A stretch of DNA of 64,000 nucleotides from Porphyrobacter sp. IPPAS B-1204 (GTDB lineage: Bacteria > Pseudomonadota > Alphaproteobacteria > Sphingomonadales > Sphingomonadaceae): contig RHGM01000001.1 of assembly GCA_003724185.1 (NCBI GenBank), positions 434,001 through 498,000 on the forward strand, written 5' to 3'. The position numbers and the translations under genes were made by a program. Positions 29,288-38,729 of this stretch are shown here, piece by piece. The number at the start of each line of letters is the position of its first letter. Positions within the stretch are counted from its first letter, which is position 1. The notes beneath the pieces were generated by a model. The model was not told where the DNA came from. It searched no databases and worked only from the letters and a program-made list of their open reading frames with translations.

Positions 29288-29979
29288 TCCGCCACGCGCT
29301 TTCCACCCGGCTGTGGCACTGGATCAACGCGGCCGCGATCATCGTGCTGTTCATGAGCGGGCTGACCATCTCGAACGCCCATCGCTACCTGTATTGGGGC
29401 GATTACGGTTTCGATCCCAAGGACGCGTGGCTCGCGGTCATCAAGTTCCCCACCTGGGCGACGATTCCGCAGCACTACAACCTCGCCGTGGCGCGAGACT
29501 GGCATATTCTGGCGGCGTGGCCTTTCGCAATAGGCTTGCTGTTCATCTGGGCAGCAATGCTGGCGAACGGGCATTTCCGCCGCAACCTTGTGACCAAGCC
29601 TGCCGACTGGACGCCGGGCGCAGTGCTGGCGTCGGTGAAATCGCATTCCGGCGGAGCGGCGCAGGGCTACAACCCGGTGCAGAAGATCCTCTATGGCGGG
29701 GTGTTCGGGGTGCTACTGCCGCTAATGGTGTTCACCGGCCTTGCGATCAGCCCCGGCTTTCAGGCCGCCGCGCCGTGGCTGCTGGAGGTGCTGGGCGGGC
29801 GGCAGAGCGCACGGTCGCTGCATTTCATCGCCTCATGGGCGATTTTCGGGTTCTTTGTGGTCCATATCCTGCTGGCGCTGGCCAATTGGCGGCTGATCCT
29901 GGCGATGATCACCGGCGGCGGGCGCAAGGCCGAACCGTCCGCCCCCGCCCCCGACAAAGGAGAGCCCGCCCATGGTTGA
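29284..29979 (+). CDS. Cytochrome b561/b6-type membrane protein
   Basis: A 231-residue inner-membrane di-heme cytochrome b of the bacterial b561/Ni-hydrogenase-type fold. Four or five membrane helices are visible, with candidate heme-ligand histidines in TRLWHWINAAAII, RDWHILAAWPF, SLHFIASWAIF and FVVHILLALAN. It is the likely quinone-side electron donor or acceptor for the molybdoenzyme encoded next, whose start overlaps its end by eight bases. It is not MsrQ-like in sequence, so this is not a simple MsrPQ pair. Confidence 0.87.
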   Translation: MIRHALSTRLWHWINAAAIIVLFMSGLTISNAHRYLYWGDYGFDPKDAWLAVIKFPTWATIPQHYNLAVARDWHILAAWPFAIGLLFIWAAMLANGHFRRNLVTKPADWTPGAVLASVKSHSGGAAQGYNPVQKILYGGVFGVLLPLMVFTGLAISPGFQAAAPWLLEVLGGRQSARSLHFIASWAIFGFFVVHILLALANWRLILAMITGGGRKAEPSAPAPDKGEPAHG

Positions 29980-30721
29980 CCTGCCGCGCCGTTCGCTGCT
30001 TGCCGGTATCGCTGCCTTGGGTGCGGGTGCCTGTGCGAAGATCAACGAAAGCGAGACAACCCGCAGCCTCGTCGGCGCCGCCGAGGATGGCCACCGCGCC
30101 GTCCACCGCGCCTTGGCGGGCAAGCAGGGGCTGGTGCCCGAATACACCCGGGCCGAACGTTCCCCCACGTTCAAGGGCAATGGTACGGTCACGATCGCCA
30201 ATCCCTTCTATCAGGAGCAGCTAGCCAAGGGCTTTGCCGATTGGACGCTGGAGGTGCGCGGGTTGGTGGAGACGCCGATGCGCCTCACCCTCGCCGACAT
30301 CCGCGCCCTGCCGCAGCGCACCCAGATCACCCGCCATGATTGTGTCGAAGGCTGGAGCGCGATCGGCGAATGGCAGGGGCCGCAGCTTTCAGCGCTGCTT
30401 GATGCGGCGAAAGTGCGCGCAGAAGCGAAGTTCATCATCTTCCGCTGCGCCGATGTGCTGTATGGCCGCGACTATTACGAGAGCGTCGATATGGTCGATG
30501 CCTATCACCCGCAGACCATCATCGCCCACAGCCTCAACGGCGAGCCGATCCCGGAAAAGAACGGTGCGCCCTTGAGGATGCGGATCGAGCGGCAATTGGG
30601 CTACAAGCACGCCAAGTATCTCACCGCCATCGAGGCCGTGGCCAGCTTCGATAATGTGGGCCAAGGCAAGGGCGGGTTCTGGGAGGATGTCGGCGGATAC
30701 CAGTGGTATGCGGGGATCTAG
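29972..30721 (+). CDS. Molybdopterin-dependent sulfite-oxidase-fold oxidoreductase (YedY/MsrP-like)
   Basis: A 249-residue periplasmic molybdoenzyme. The N terminus (PRRSLLAGIAALGAGAC) combines a twin-arginine pair with a hydrophobic core and a lipobox-like AGAC, suggesting Tat export and perhaps lipid anchoring. The Mo-ligand cysteine is in RHDCVEGWSAIGEW. The fold is the sulfite oxidase/YedY type, without the C-terminal dimerisation domain of true sulfite oxidases. Electrons probably pass to or from the overlapping cytochrome b gene. Substrate unknown. The stop overlaps the convergent DUF1801 gene. Confidence 0.88.
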   Translation: MVDLPRRSLLAGIAALGAGACAKINESETTRSLVGAAEDGHRAVHRALAGKQGLVPEYTRAERSPTFKGNGTVTIANPFYQEQLAKGFADWTLEVRGLVETPMRLTLADIRALPQRTQITRHDCVEGWSAIGEWQGPQLSALLDAAKVRAEAKFIIFRCADVLYGRDYYESVDMVDAYHPQTIIAHSLNGEPIPEKNGAPLRMRIERQLGYKHAKYLTAIEAVASFDNVGQGKGGFWEDVGGYQWYAGI

Positions 30722-31158
30722 CTGTCCGGAAACAGGCGCTGCATCGTTTCCCAGTCCGCCGCGACAATCTCCTCCAGCACGGCCAGATCAATATCGGCCA
30801 GCTTGTTGATATAGAGACAGCTTTTGCCAACCGCGTGCTTGCCCAGCCGCGCCAGGGCATCGGCATGGCCCGCGGCGGTCAGATCATCGCAATATCCGCC
30901 CATCAGATAGAGCGAATGCTTGGCCTTGCGCGGGCTGAAGCCGCTGCGCATCCAGTGCACATCGCGCCCGCTGGCATAGGTGGTGCGATATTCGCCGTAG
31001 CCAATGATGCTCGGCCCCCACATCTTCGGCGCCTCACCCGTCACGCGCCGGAACAGCGCATCGATGACGCGCGCATCTTCGCGTTTGGCGGGCGGTTCAA
31101 CGGTATCGATAAACGCTTCGACAGGAGCCGCGGTGATGTGTGTCTTCGCCTCGTTCAT
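30718..31158 (-). CDS. DUF1801 domain-containing protein
   Basis: A 146-residue cytoplasmic protein with the DUF1801 (YdhG-like) fold. Recognisable segments are DALFRRVTGEAPKMWGPSIIGYG, given here only as its ends DALFRR and GPSIIGYG, and the basic aromatic SPRKAKHSLYLMGG and SCLYINKLADID. The family is of unknown function with possible iron-chaperone (frataxin-like) members. The stop lies within the end of the convergent molybdoenzyme gene. Divergent from the Cfa-type gene. Confidence 0.85.
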   Translation of the reverse strand: MNEAKTHITAAPVEAFIDTVEPPAKREDARVIDALFRRVTGEAPKMWGPSIIGYGEYRTTYASGRDVHWMRSGFSPRKAKHSLYLMGGYCDDLTAAGHADALARLGKHAVGKSCLYINKLADIDLAVLEEIVAADWETMQRLFPDS

Positions 31159-31251
31159 ATTCGCCCCCTACGTCCATGATGCTGCAACTGCGATGTTGCG
31201 AAAGCGGCATGATGCGGTAACCCTGAGGGACTGAACCACGAAAGGAACGCG

Positions 31252-32520
31252 ATGAGCAAGCCTCTCCTCGACCGGTTTTTATCTCGCGCTGTCCGGCAGG
31301 GCCGCCTCGGCGTCGTCTTTGCTGATGGCAGCGCCAGCACCTACGGCACACCCGCCCCCGGCTTTCCCGAGATCGTTCTGCGCTTTACCGACAGGGCCGT
31401 GCCCCGCGACATCCTGATGGACCCGCGCCTGGGCGCGGCCGAGGCCTTCATCGATGGCCGGCTGCTGATCGAGGAAGGCGACGTAATGGGCCTTGTCAGC
31501 CTGCTGCGCGCCAACAACGCCTGGGACAAGGGCGGCGACATCCGCAACGCCAGCTGGCTGAAACGGCTTGTGGGCCGCGCCAGCTTTGCCGCCGAGCAGA
31601 TCAACAACCGCGTCTCGTCCAAGAACAACGTCGCGCACCACTATGACATCGGCAATGATCTGTACGCGCTGATGCTGGATGCGGAACACTGGCAGTATTC
31701 CTGCGCCTATTGGCCCCGCGAAGAGATGTCGCTGACCGAGGCGCAGGGGGCAAAGCTGGCGCATATCGCAAAGAAGCTGCACCTGACGGCGGGGCAGCAA
31801 GTGCTCGACATCGGCTGTGGCTGGGGCGGGATGGCGATCCATCTGGCGCGCCATCACGATGTCCATGTCACAGGGATCACCCTGTCGGAAGAACAGGCCA
31901 CGCTGGCCCGCCAGCGGGTGCAGGCCGCCGGGGTCGCCGACAAGGTGACGATCCTGCTCGAAGACTACCGCGACACAGCCGCATCGGGCCGCCGCTTTGA
32001 CCGGATCGTTTCGGTCGGCATGTTCGAACACGTGGGCCGCGCACAATTCGAGACGTTCTTCAAGGCCTGCGCCACGATGCTGGCGGATGATGGCGTGATG
32101 CTGCTCCACACCATCGGTCGCTTCGGCGGGCCGGGGACCACCGATGCCTTCACCCGCAAGTACATTTTCCCCGGCGGCTATATCCCCGCGCTGTCCGAGA
32201 CGCTGGCGGCAAGCGAAAAGGTGCGCCTGATCGCGGCGGATGTCGAAACGCTGCGGCTGCATTACGCCCGCACGATCCGCACATGGTACGACAACTGCCT
32301 CGCCCACCGCGATGCCATCATCGCGCTGTATGACGAGAAGTTCTTCCGGATGTGGACCTTCTATCTGGCGGGAGCGGCCACCGTGTTCGAGCATGGCGGC
32401 ATGTGCAATTACCAGATCCAGTACATCCGCACGCGCCGCGCCCTGCCGGTCACGCGGGACTATCTGATCGGGAGTTCGGGCGGCTCGCCGGACGAACCGG
32501 GGCGGTTGCGCGGGCGGTAG
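31252..32520 (+). CDS. Cyclopropane-fatty-acyl-phospholipid synthase family protein
   Basis: A 422-residue SAM-dependent methyltransferase of the Cfa family, which modifies unsaturated acyl chains of membrane phospholipids. The SAM motif is [18 protein letters not shown], followed by GITLSEEQ and [10 protein letters not shown], and an HYDIGNDLY segment before it, all characteristic. Residues binding bicarbonate in true CFA synthases (for example in GGMCNYQIQ) look conserved. ATG at 31252 follows GAAAGGAAC. Its 3' end overlaps the convergent acyltransferase gene by 61 bases. Confidence 0.92.
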   Translation: MSKPLLDRFLSRAVRQGRLGVVFADGSASTYGTPAPGFPEIVLRFTDRAVPRDILMDPRLGAAEAFIDGRLLIEEGDVMGLVSLLRANNAWDKGGDIRNASWLKRLVGRASFAAEQINNRVSSKNNVAHHYDIGNDLYALMLDAEHWQYSCAYWPREEMSLTEAQGAKLAHIAKKLHLTAGQQVLDIGCGWGGMAIHLARHHDVHVTGITLSEEQATLARQRVQAAGVADKVTILLEDYRDTAASGRRFDRIVSVGMFEHVGRAQFETFFKACATMLADDGVMLLHTIGRFGGPGTTDAFTRKYIFPGGYIPALSETLAASEKVRLIAADVETLRLHYARTIRTWYDNCLAHRDAIIALYDEKFFRMWTFYLAGAATVFEHGGMCNYQIQYIRTRRALPVTRDYLIGSSGGSPDEPGRLRGR

Positions 32521-33839
32521 ACGGGGCCGAAGCCCATCAGCGCCGCGCCCACCAGTGGCAGGGCAATCACCCACCAGCGCACACCGGATACGCCCTCGGG
32601 GCTGGCAATCGTCAGCCCGGCTGTCGCCCCCAGCCCTGCGCAGATCGCCAGCACGCCCAGCACCGCCCGCAGCCGCGGCACGGTGCGTCCGCCGCGGATC
32701 GGGCCGAAGCTGCGTTCATGCCGCGCAAACACCGCAATCATTGGCAGCAGGGCGAGGATGTAGATCGCGATCCACAAGGGCCGCGTGATCCACCACTCCC
32801 CTGTGCCGGGCACAGGCTCAAGCCCCAACCCGCCCAGCAGCAGGTAATCCGCGGTCATCACCAGCACGAATGCGGTGAGGTGCCACAGATAGACGGTCAT
32901 GATCATCCCGTTCATCAGCACTGTCGCGGTCCACACCGCCACCTTGTCGAGCATCCGCCGCCCCGCAGGCTCAAGCGCCAGCACCAGCCCGACCTGCACC
33001 GCGCCGAGCGCAAACAGCGCCAGTGTCGGCGGGAGCGAGTTGGAGAAGCCCCCGGGCGCCGACACCATCGAGACGGGGTAGAAGCCGTAGACCGTGATCG
33101 AAACGAGGATCGCCAGCGACACCGCGAACCACACCATCGCCAAAAGGCTATTAGCAAATTTCCCCGCGCGCCAAGCGAAGCCGAGCTGGTGGATGGCGAG
33201 GAACACCCAGAGGAAATTGGTGAGATTGACGTAAGGCACCTTCGCCGTGAACGTCAGCCAGTCGGTCAGCATCGCGATCGGCACGAACACGGCGAAACTT
33301 GCCCATCCAAAGCGCTGCCACATCCGGTAGGCAATCGGCGTGAAGGCAGTGACCAGCAGGTAGACCGCGAGGAACCACACCGGGATCAGCGCCGCCTCGG
33401 TTGCCATGCGGATCTGTTCGCGCGGAAGGCCCATCTGCGTCATCACCACCGCCAGCGCCGCCCAAAGGAGCAACACCGGGAAGGTTGGCGTGATGAGGCG
33501 CTGCACGCGGCTCGCCAGCCAGTCACGATAGACACCCGCCTGGTCAAGCGGGGCCTTGGCCGTGGTCGCCGCCCAGCTGACCGAATTGGAATAGCCGCCG
33601 ACAAGGAAGAACACCGGCATCACCTGAAAGCCCCAGGTCAGCCAGTGGGTCCACTCCGCAACCGTCAGCAGATCGCCGCGCCGCAGCTCTCCGGCGGAAT
33701 CGACATAAAGGCCCGCCATCAGCCAGTGGCCCACCACCACCGCCATGATCGAAACGGCGCGCAGGAAATCGACCCAGCGGTTGCGTTCCGGCGGGGTCAT
33801 CTCCGCCATCTCGCGCGCCTTGCTCCACATTGTCAGCAT
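32460..33839 (-). CDS. Acyltransferase family 3 membrane protein
   Basis: A 459-residue multi-pass inner-membrane acyltransferase (Acyl_transf_3/OafA type). The N-terminal signature [19 protein letters not shown] has the catalytic-site histidine, and about ten further hydrophobic helices follow. Such proteins transfer acyl groups to sugars or lipids of the cell envelope; the acceptor here is unknown. The ATG at 33839 was kept, though ATGs at 33830, 33809 and 33800 are alternatives. The 61-base tail-to-tail overlap with the Cfa-type gene is unusually long. Confidence 0.85.
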   Translation of the reverse strand: MLTMWSKAREMAEMTPPERNRWVDFLRAVSIMAVVVGHWLMAGLYVDSAGELRRGDLLTVAEWTHWLTWGFQVMPVFFLVGGYSNSVSWAATTAKAPLDQAGVYRDWLASRVQRLITPTFPVLLLWAALAVVMTQMGLPREQIRMATEAALIPVWFLAVYLLVTAFTPIAYRMWQRFGWASFAVFVPIAMLTDWLTFTAKVPYVNLTNFLWVFLAIHQLGFAWRAGKFANSLLAMVWFAVSLAILVSITVYGFYPVSMVSAPGGFSNSLPPTLALFALGAVQVGLVLALEPAGRRMLDKVAVWTATVLMNGMIMTVYLWHLTAFVLVMTADYLLLGGLGLEPVPGTGEWWITRPLWIAIYILALLPMIAVFARHERSFGPIRGGRTVPRLRAVLGVLAICAGLGATAGLTIASPEGVSGVRWWVIALPLVGAALMGFGPVYRPRNRPGSSGEPPELPIR

Positions 33840-34016
33840 GAAAACCCCTGTCAGGCCGCGTACATCACGCCATCGGCAAGGGATTTAGCAGCAATTTCCG
33901 AAAGAACGATTGCGGCAGAACGCGCCATCCCCAACCGCGTCGACAAACCGCGATTGCCCCCATCCCCTCGCACTGTTAGGGGCGCGCCGCGCATTCATTC
34001 CCCAAGGAACCCTCCC

Positions 34017-35237
34017 ATGGCCCAGCCCCAGAAAGTCGTCCTCGCCTATTCGGGCGGTCTCGATACCAGCGTCATCGCCAAGTGGCTGAGCGTGGAACGC
34101 GGGCTTGAGGTGGTGACCTTCACCGCCGATCTGGGCCAGGGCGAGGAAATCGAACCCGCCCGCGCCAAGGCCAAGGCGATGGGCATCCCCGACAATCACA
34201 TCTTCATTGAAGACCTGCGCGAGGAGTTCGTGCGCGATTTCGTCTTCCCGATGATGCGTGCCAATGCCCGCTATGAGGGCGACTATCTGCTCGGCACCAG
34301 CATCGCCCGCCCGCTAATTTCCAAGCGTCTGGTCGAAATCGCGCACCAGACCGGCGCCGATTTCATCGCCCACGGCGCGACCGGCAAGGGCAATGATCAG
34401 GTGCGCTTCGAACTCAGCGCCTATGCGCTCGACCCGGACATCAAGGTGATCGCCCCGTGGCGCGAATGGGATCTGACCAGCCGCACCGCGCTCATCGCAT
34501 GGGCCGAACAGCACCAGATCAGCGTGCCCAAGGACAAGCGCGGCGACAGCCCGTTTTCGACCGACGCGAACCTGCTGCACACCTCGTCAGAGGGCAAGGT
34601 GCTGGAAGACCCGTGGGAGGAAACCCCCGACTACGTCTATTCGCGCACGGTCAATCCCGAGGACGCGCCCGACGTGCCGGAATACATCACGGTCGATTTT
34701 GAACGCGGTGACGGTGTAGCGTTGAACGGCGAGGCGATGTCGCCCGCCACATTGCTCACGGCGCTCAATGAGCTTGGCCGCAAGCACGGCATCGGTCGGC
34801 TTGATCTGGTCGAAAACCGCTTCGTCGGCATGAAGAGCCGCGGGATGTACGAAACCCCCGGCGGCGAAATCTACGCCCGCGCCCATCGCGGGATCGAGCA
34901 GATCACGCTGGATCGCGGCGCGGCGCATCTGAAAGACGAGCTGATGCCGCGCTATGCCGAGCTGATCTACAACGGCTTCTGGTTCAGCCCCGAGCGCGAG
35001 ATGCTTCAGGCGGCGATTGACCATTCGCAAGACAAGGTCACCGGCACCGTGCGCCTCAAGCTCTACAAGGGCCTCGCCAGCGTGGTGGGTCGCAAGTCGC
35101 CCTATTCGCTCTACTCCGAGGCCCATGTGACCTTTGAGGACGATGCGGGCGCTTATGATCAGAAGGACGCGGAAGGCTTCATCAAGCTGAACGGGTTGCG
35201 CCTGCGCCTGCTGTCCCGCCGCAACCGCGACGCCTGA
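34017..35237 (+). CDS. argG: Argininosuccinate synthase
   Basis: Joins citrulline and aspartate with ATP to argininosuccinate in arginine biosynthesis. The 406-residue product has the ATP-pyrophosphatase P-loop [10 protein letters not shown] at residues 10-19, the [13 protein letters not shown] citrulline/aspartate region, and the [15 protein letters not shown] segment typical of the family. The ATG at 34017 follows AAGGA (34004-34008) and is the family start; a much longer open frame upstream is spurious. A long gene-free region follows. Confidence 0.98.
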   Translation: MAQPQKVVLAYSGGLDTSVIAKWLSVERGLEVVTFTADLGQGEEIEPARAKAKAMGIPDNHIFIEDLREEFVRDFVFPMMRANARYEGDYLLGTSIARPLISKRLVEIAHQTGADFIAHGATGKGNDQVRFELSAYALDPDIKVIAPWREWDLTSRTALIAWAEQHQISVPKDKRGDSPFSTDANLLHTSSEGKVLEDPWEETPDYVYSRTVNPEDAPDVPEYITVDFERGDGVALNGEAMSPATLLTALNELGRKHGIGRLDLVENRFVGMKSRGMYETPGGEIYARAHRGIEQITLDRGAAHLKDELMPRYAELIYNGFWFSPEREMLQAAIDHSQDKVTGTVRLKLYKGLASVVGRKSPYSLYSEAHVTFEDDAGAYDQKDAEGFIKLNGLRLRLLSRRNRDA

Positions 35238-35270
35238 AACCATCGCAAGAAGCGGGGACAACCGAGTCGG

Positions 35271-35288
35271 GCCGCTGTCCGCAGCGGC
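35271..35288 (+). terminator. Hairpin after argG, possible terminator
   Basis: GCCGCTG (35271-35277) and CAGCGGC (35282-35288) form a perfect 7-bp stem with a 4-base TCCG loop, 33 bases after the argG stop. There is no T-run, so it may be a processing or weak termination signal. Confidence 0.45.
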
Positions 35289-35394
35289 GTGGTGCCGATA
35301 ATGTGACAGTCTGGCGGCGGTTTCGTTCCCGCTCCCCCTCCGGTTCGCGACAAATGCGACGAACCGTTGAGTTATCCACGCGTGTCCACAGGCC

Positions 35395-36005
35395 AAATCG
35401 CCCTTGGTGGAAAACTCGCGGCTCTGGATGTTGTCAGATCGCCGATTCAGGCGCACTTTCAACTTGTCTTCGGGACACGAAGCAACCGGAACGGAAAGCC
35501 GCAAGGCCTTGAAGTTACCGGGGTTTTGATCCCAAGGATGGCGGTGACATCTGTCCACGCGCTCATCGAGGGACGGCATGCAGGAGGCTTCGGCTGAATG
35601 CAAGCAGGCTCGCTGATGATGGGAGCGACGCGGTGGCACCGGACAGGTCAGGAACCTGGCCGAACAGAAGTGCAGCGGAAACGGCGAAAGCCCCCAAGCC
35701 GCCGCTCTTCGGGACGGTAAAGGGACAGGGCCTCGGCCAAGCGAGCGCGCAAGGCAGCGATAATCGAAGACTTCGGGCTTCGGTGGACGCAAACCAGCGC
35801 AGGAGCGAAAGCCGGATGCCGGCGCGAGCGCCGGTGACAAATCTCTGGCAAGGCCAGTCGCAAGACCGGGCAGCGAGAGGCTAGACATCGGGCGCCAAGC
35901 ATGGCCCGCAGCAGATGAGGCAGAAGGTTCGCCGGACGCCGCAAAAGCGAGGGTCATCCACACGCCGGTGAGAGTGGGGTCGGCAGCAATGCCGGCCCCA
36001 TTTGC
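35395..36005 (+). ncRNA. Candidate long structured non-coding RNA
   Basis: No credible coding frame exists between argG and the RlpA gene. In 35641-35880 my hand count gives G 88, C 69, A 62 and T 21 (9% T), a strand-asymmetric base composition like that of large catalytic RNAs. Many short hairpins are visible on the plus strand: CAGGT/ACCTG (35644-35658), GGC-GAAA-GCC (35683-35692) inside AGCGG/CCGCT (35674-35706), CCGGCG-CGAG-CGCCGG (35819-35834), CTGG/CCAG (35845-35857), GTC-GCAA-GAC (35857-35866), and a 10-bp stem with a GCAA loop (35976-35999) that could close or terminate the RNA. The conserved cores of RNase P RNA and tmRNA are not found. Both ends given are estimates. Confidence 0.5.
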
Positions 36006-36202
36006 ATTGCGGCGAAGGCCACCACGCTGCCCAATCCGCGAGTCGCAACGTCAGAACCCGGCAGTTTGCGCGATCGCCATCACCATGCGCCGCAACGCTT
36101 CGTCGCATTTCAGGCTCGACTCGTTCCCCACCGGAACCCTCATGTCGACGAAACGCTAACCTGGTTTGCCTTTTGCAAGACCGCCGATCTATCGGCCCCG
36201 CC

Positions 36203-36754
36203 ATGCGGAGGGAAAATCGCATAAACGGCCTTGGTGCCCACAGCCTCGCCCGGCGGAGCGTGCAGGCGCTTGCTTTGGCTGGCCTGTTCGGCCTCGCCCC
36301 GATCGCAGCCTCGACCGCCGCTGCCCCCGATCCGGCCGCCGTGGTCGATACCGCAACCAGCGTCGCCATGATCGAATTGGTGCCGGTGCAGCCCACCGCT
36401 GATGTCACGGTATCCGTGCCGGCCGAGCAGCCCGCTGCGCCCTCGGCCCCTCAGGAAACCGTGCTGGGCCAGGGCAGCGCATCCTATTACGCCGCCAAGT
36501 TCAACGGCCGCCGCACCGCCAGTGGCGAGCGGTTCGACAACGCCGAAATGACCGCCGCGCACCGCACCCTGCCTTTCGGCAGCCGTGTGCGCGTCACCAA
36601 TCCCGCCAATGGCCGCAGCGTGGTCGTCCGCATCAACGACCGCGGCCCTTTCACCCGCGGCCGCCTGATCGACGTAAGCCGCGCCGCCGCCGAGGAACTC
36701 GGGATGGTCGCGCGCGGCCACGCCAATGTGGAACTGGCGCTGATCGAAGGCTGA
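36203..36754 (+). CDS. RlpA-like double-psi beta-barrel septal ring protein
   Basis: A 183-residue exported protein. After a signal segment (VQALALAGLFGLAPIAAST) comes an Ala/Pro/Val-rich linker, then the RlpA-like DPBB domain from about residue 95 (GQGSASYYAAKFNGRRTASG, MTAAHRTLPFGSRVRVTN, GRSVVVRINDRGPFTRGRLI, DVSRAAAEELG). RlpA proteins are septal lytic transglycosylases acting on naked glycan strands; there is no C-terminal SPOR domain here, so septal targeting is less certain. The start is the ATG at 36203. Confidence 0.9.
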   Translation: MRRENRINGLGAHSLARRSVQALALAGLFGLAPIAASTAAAPDPAAVVDTATSVAMIELVPVQPTADVTVSVPAEQPAAPSAPQETVLGQGSASYYAAKFNGRRTASGERFDNAEMTAAHRTLPFGSRVRVTNPANGRSVVVRINDRGPFTRGRLIDVSRAAAEELGMVARGHANVELALIEG

Positions 36755-36759
36755 CCCGC

Positions 36760-37149
36760 TCAGCGGTTGCCGGAATAGCTCATACCAAGGCTCGACGTAT
36801 CGCCCGTGATCCTGAGCTTCAGGCGCGCGGTCTTCTGCCCTGAGGTGTTGCGCAGCAGCGCCATTTCACCCGGCGCGAACTGCGCATCGACCGCCGCGCC
36901 CGGGGCGATGATCCCGCGCTCCACAGGCGCAGCGCCTTCGGCCTTGCCCAGCACCACCACCGCAACCGGCCCGCTGTTCGTGCCCGTGACGGCAAAGCCG
37001 CCCTCCTGCCCGCCGCCCAGCTCGAAGGTCTGCCCCGGCTCGATCTGGAGGTTCGAGGTGATCGACCCTGCCTGTGCTGCCACGCTGATCGCCGCAAACG
37101 ACAGGGCCGCAGCCAACACCCGCGTGGAACGTAAGATTGTGAACTGCAT
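36760..37149 (-). CDS. Small exported protein of unknown function
   Basis: A 129-residue protein with a clear signal peptide (MQFTILRSTRVLAAALSFAA, cleavage near AAQAG). The mature ~100 residues are Gly-rich and beta-prone (LQIEPGQTFELGGGQEGGFA, VVVLGKAEGAAPVERGIIAP, GQKTARLKLRITGDTSSLGM) with no cysteine and no domain I recognise. It converges on the RlpA-like gene with five bases between stops. Predicted periplasmic; function unknown. Confidence 0.65.
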   Translation of the reverse strand: MQFTILRSTRVLAAALSFAAISVAAQAGSITSNLQIEPGQTFELGGGQEGGFAVTGTNSGPVAVVVLGKAEGAAPVERGIIAPGAAVDAQFAPGEMALLRNTSGQKTARLKLRITGDTSSLGMSYSGNR

Positions 37150-37365
37150 CGCGGCGCTCCTTCTGGGGACTCCCTGTCCGTATCGAGTAACGCACCCTTG
37201 CCCGCGCCGGATGCACGCGGCCGGGAATAGTGCGCGCACGCCACTTGCGCGGCCCGCCCGGCGGGTTACGACAAGCGACTGATTGCCAGTCGGTGCGGCG
37301 GGGGAAGACAGGGTTCTCCGGCGGCGCAGCGCAGGGGGGATGCCGCTATCACACTCACGCTGATC

Positions 37366-38724
37366 GTGCTCTATGTCGCTGCCCAGATCGCGCTGGCGGT
37401 GTGGGCCGGGCGCGGGGCCAGATCCGATGCCGATTACCTTGTGGCGGGCCGCAGGCTTGGCACGGGAGCAGTGGGGATGAGCCTGTTTGCCACCTGGTTC
37501 GCCTCCGAAAGCCTGATCGCCACCTCGGGCGAGGTCGCGCGCGACGGGCTGGCGGGCGCGCGGGCAGAGCCTTTCGCCTACGCCATCGGCATCCTCGCCA
37601 TCGCGCTGTTCTTCGCCCACCGGCTGCGCAGCGGCGGGTTCATCACCATCGCCGACTTCCTCCGCAGCCGCTTCGGCGCAGGGACCGAGAGCCTTGCCGC
37701 CATCATCATCGCGCTAAGCGCCACCACCTGGTCCGCCGCGCAACTCTTTGCATTTGCAACCATTATCGCGGGCGCATCGGGCCTCGATTTCACCCCCGCC
37801 CTGATCGCCGCGACCTTGCTGGTGATGACCTATACCCTGTTCGGCGGCCTTGCCGGGGACGTGGTGACCGACATCGTGCAGGGCACCATCATCGTCATCG
37901 CGATCCTGATCCTGTTCGCCCTGATGGCGAGCGCATCGGGCGGCCTTGCCGCGATGTGGGCCGCTGCCCCGCCCACTGTCTGGAGCTTCACCGCGCCGGG
38001 GGAAAGCTGGATCGACCGGGTGGAGCTGTGGCTGATCCCCATCGCCGGCACCATGGTCAGCCAAGAGGCGCTGGCCCGCACCCTTGGCGCCCGGTCGCCG
38101 GAGGTTGCGCGGCGGGGGGCGTTTCTGGGGGCGGCGATCTATCTCACGGTCGGACTGATCCCGGTCAGCCTCGGCCTGTTCGGCCCGCAACTCGGCCTGC
38201 CGCTGGGCGAGGACGAGGCCTATTTGCCCAGCCTTGCCAAGGCCTTGTTCCCGCCCTGGCTGTTCATCATCTTCACCGGAGCGCTGATTTCCGCGATCCT
38301 GTCCTCGGTCGATTCCGCCCTGCTCGCGGTGTCGGCGGTGGTGACGGAGAGCGGGTACAAGCGCCTGAAACCGGACGCCTCCCCCCTCGCCCTGCTGCGC
38401 GCTGCACGGGCGGCGACGGTTGGCGCGGCGGCGGTGGCGGCGGGGGTGGCGCTGCAGGGGGAGAGCCTTCGCGACCTCGTGCTCGATGCCGGAGCCATTG
38501 CCGCGGTGCTCGCCGTGCCGATCATCGCCGGGCTCGCCGGTTCCAACGCCCGCCGCGCCGCGCTGGCGGCGATCGTGGTGCAAGCGGTGGTCTTGGGCGT
38601 AGCGGACTGGGGTCTGGGGGTGCCCGGCGCCTTCCTGTGGATGGCCGGGAGCGGGCTGGCCGTGTTCGGCGCGGTCGCTGTGTGGGACGCACGCGGGGAC
38701 CGGCTTCGCGCCACCGGGGCGTGA
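37366..38724 (+). CDS. Sodium:solute symporter family (SSF) protein
   Basis: A Na+-coupled transporter with about a dozen membrane helices. Signatures include GRRLGTGAVGMSLFATWFAS, the FITIADFLRSRFG segment and SAILSSVDSALLAVSAVV with the Na+-site serines. Substrate unknown. Only a GTG at 37366 offers a canonical start, but that cuts the first membrane helix short; the coding pattern continues upstream to an ATC at 37348 that sits 7 bases after GGGGGGA (see findings). It is followed by 11-bp tandem repeats and a GC-rich hairpin. Confidence 0.87.
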   Translation: MLYVAAQIALAVWAGRGARSDADYLVAGRRLGTGAVGMSLFATWFASESLIATSGEVARDGLAGARAEPFAYAIGILAIALFFAHRLRSGGFITIADFLRSRFGAGTESLAAIIIALSATTWSAAQLFAFATIIAGASGLDFTPALIAATLLVMTYTLFGGLAGDVVTDIVQGTIIVIAILILFALMASASGGLAAMWAAAPPTVWSFTAPGESWIDRVELWLIPIAGTMVSQEALARTLGARSPEVARRGAFLGAAIYLTVGLIPVSLGLFGPQLGLPLGEDEAYLPSLAKALFPPWLFIIFTGALISAILSSVDSALLAVSAVVTESGYKRLKPDASPLALLRAARAATVGAAAVAAGVALQGESLRDLVLDAGAIAAVLAVPIIAGLAGSNARRAALAAIVVQAVVLGVADWGLGVPGAFLWMAGSGLAVFGAVAVWDARGDRLRATGA

Positions 38725-38729
38725 AGCTG

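Noticed and set aside
32352-34016. Upstream extension of argG to 961 residues
   Set aside because: The extra N-terminal 555 residues are low-complexity and overlap the acyltransferase on the other strand. The family start and ribosome-binding site are at 34017.
35365-35400. DnaA-box-like sequences (TTATCCACG, TGTCCACAG, and TCATCCACA near 35955) as a replication origin
   Set aside because: Each has at least one mismatch to TTATCCACA, there are only three, and no dnaA, hemE, parAB or other origin-linked gene is nearby.
34587-35963. Long antisense reading frame of 458 codons covering argG and the structured region
   Set aside because: Its translation has no family similarity; in GC-rich DNA such frames arise opposite real genes, and argG explains the plus strand.
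35395-36005. Structured region as RNase P RNA or tmRNA
   Set aside because: I could not find the RNase P core sequence or a tmRNA tag frame and acceptor-like ends. It is kept only as an unclassified candidate.
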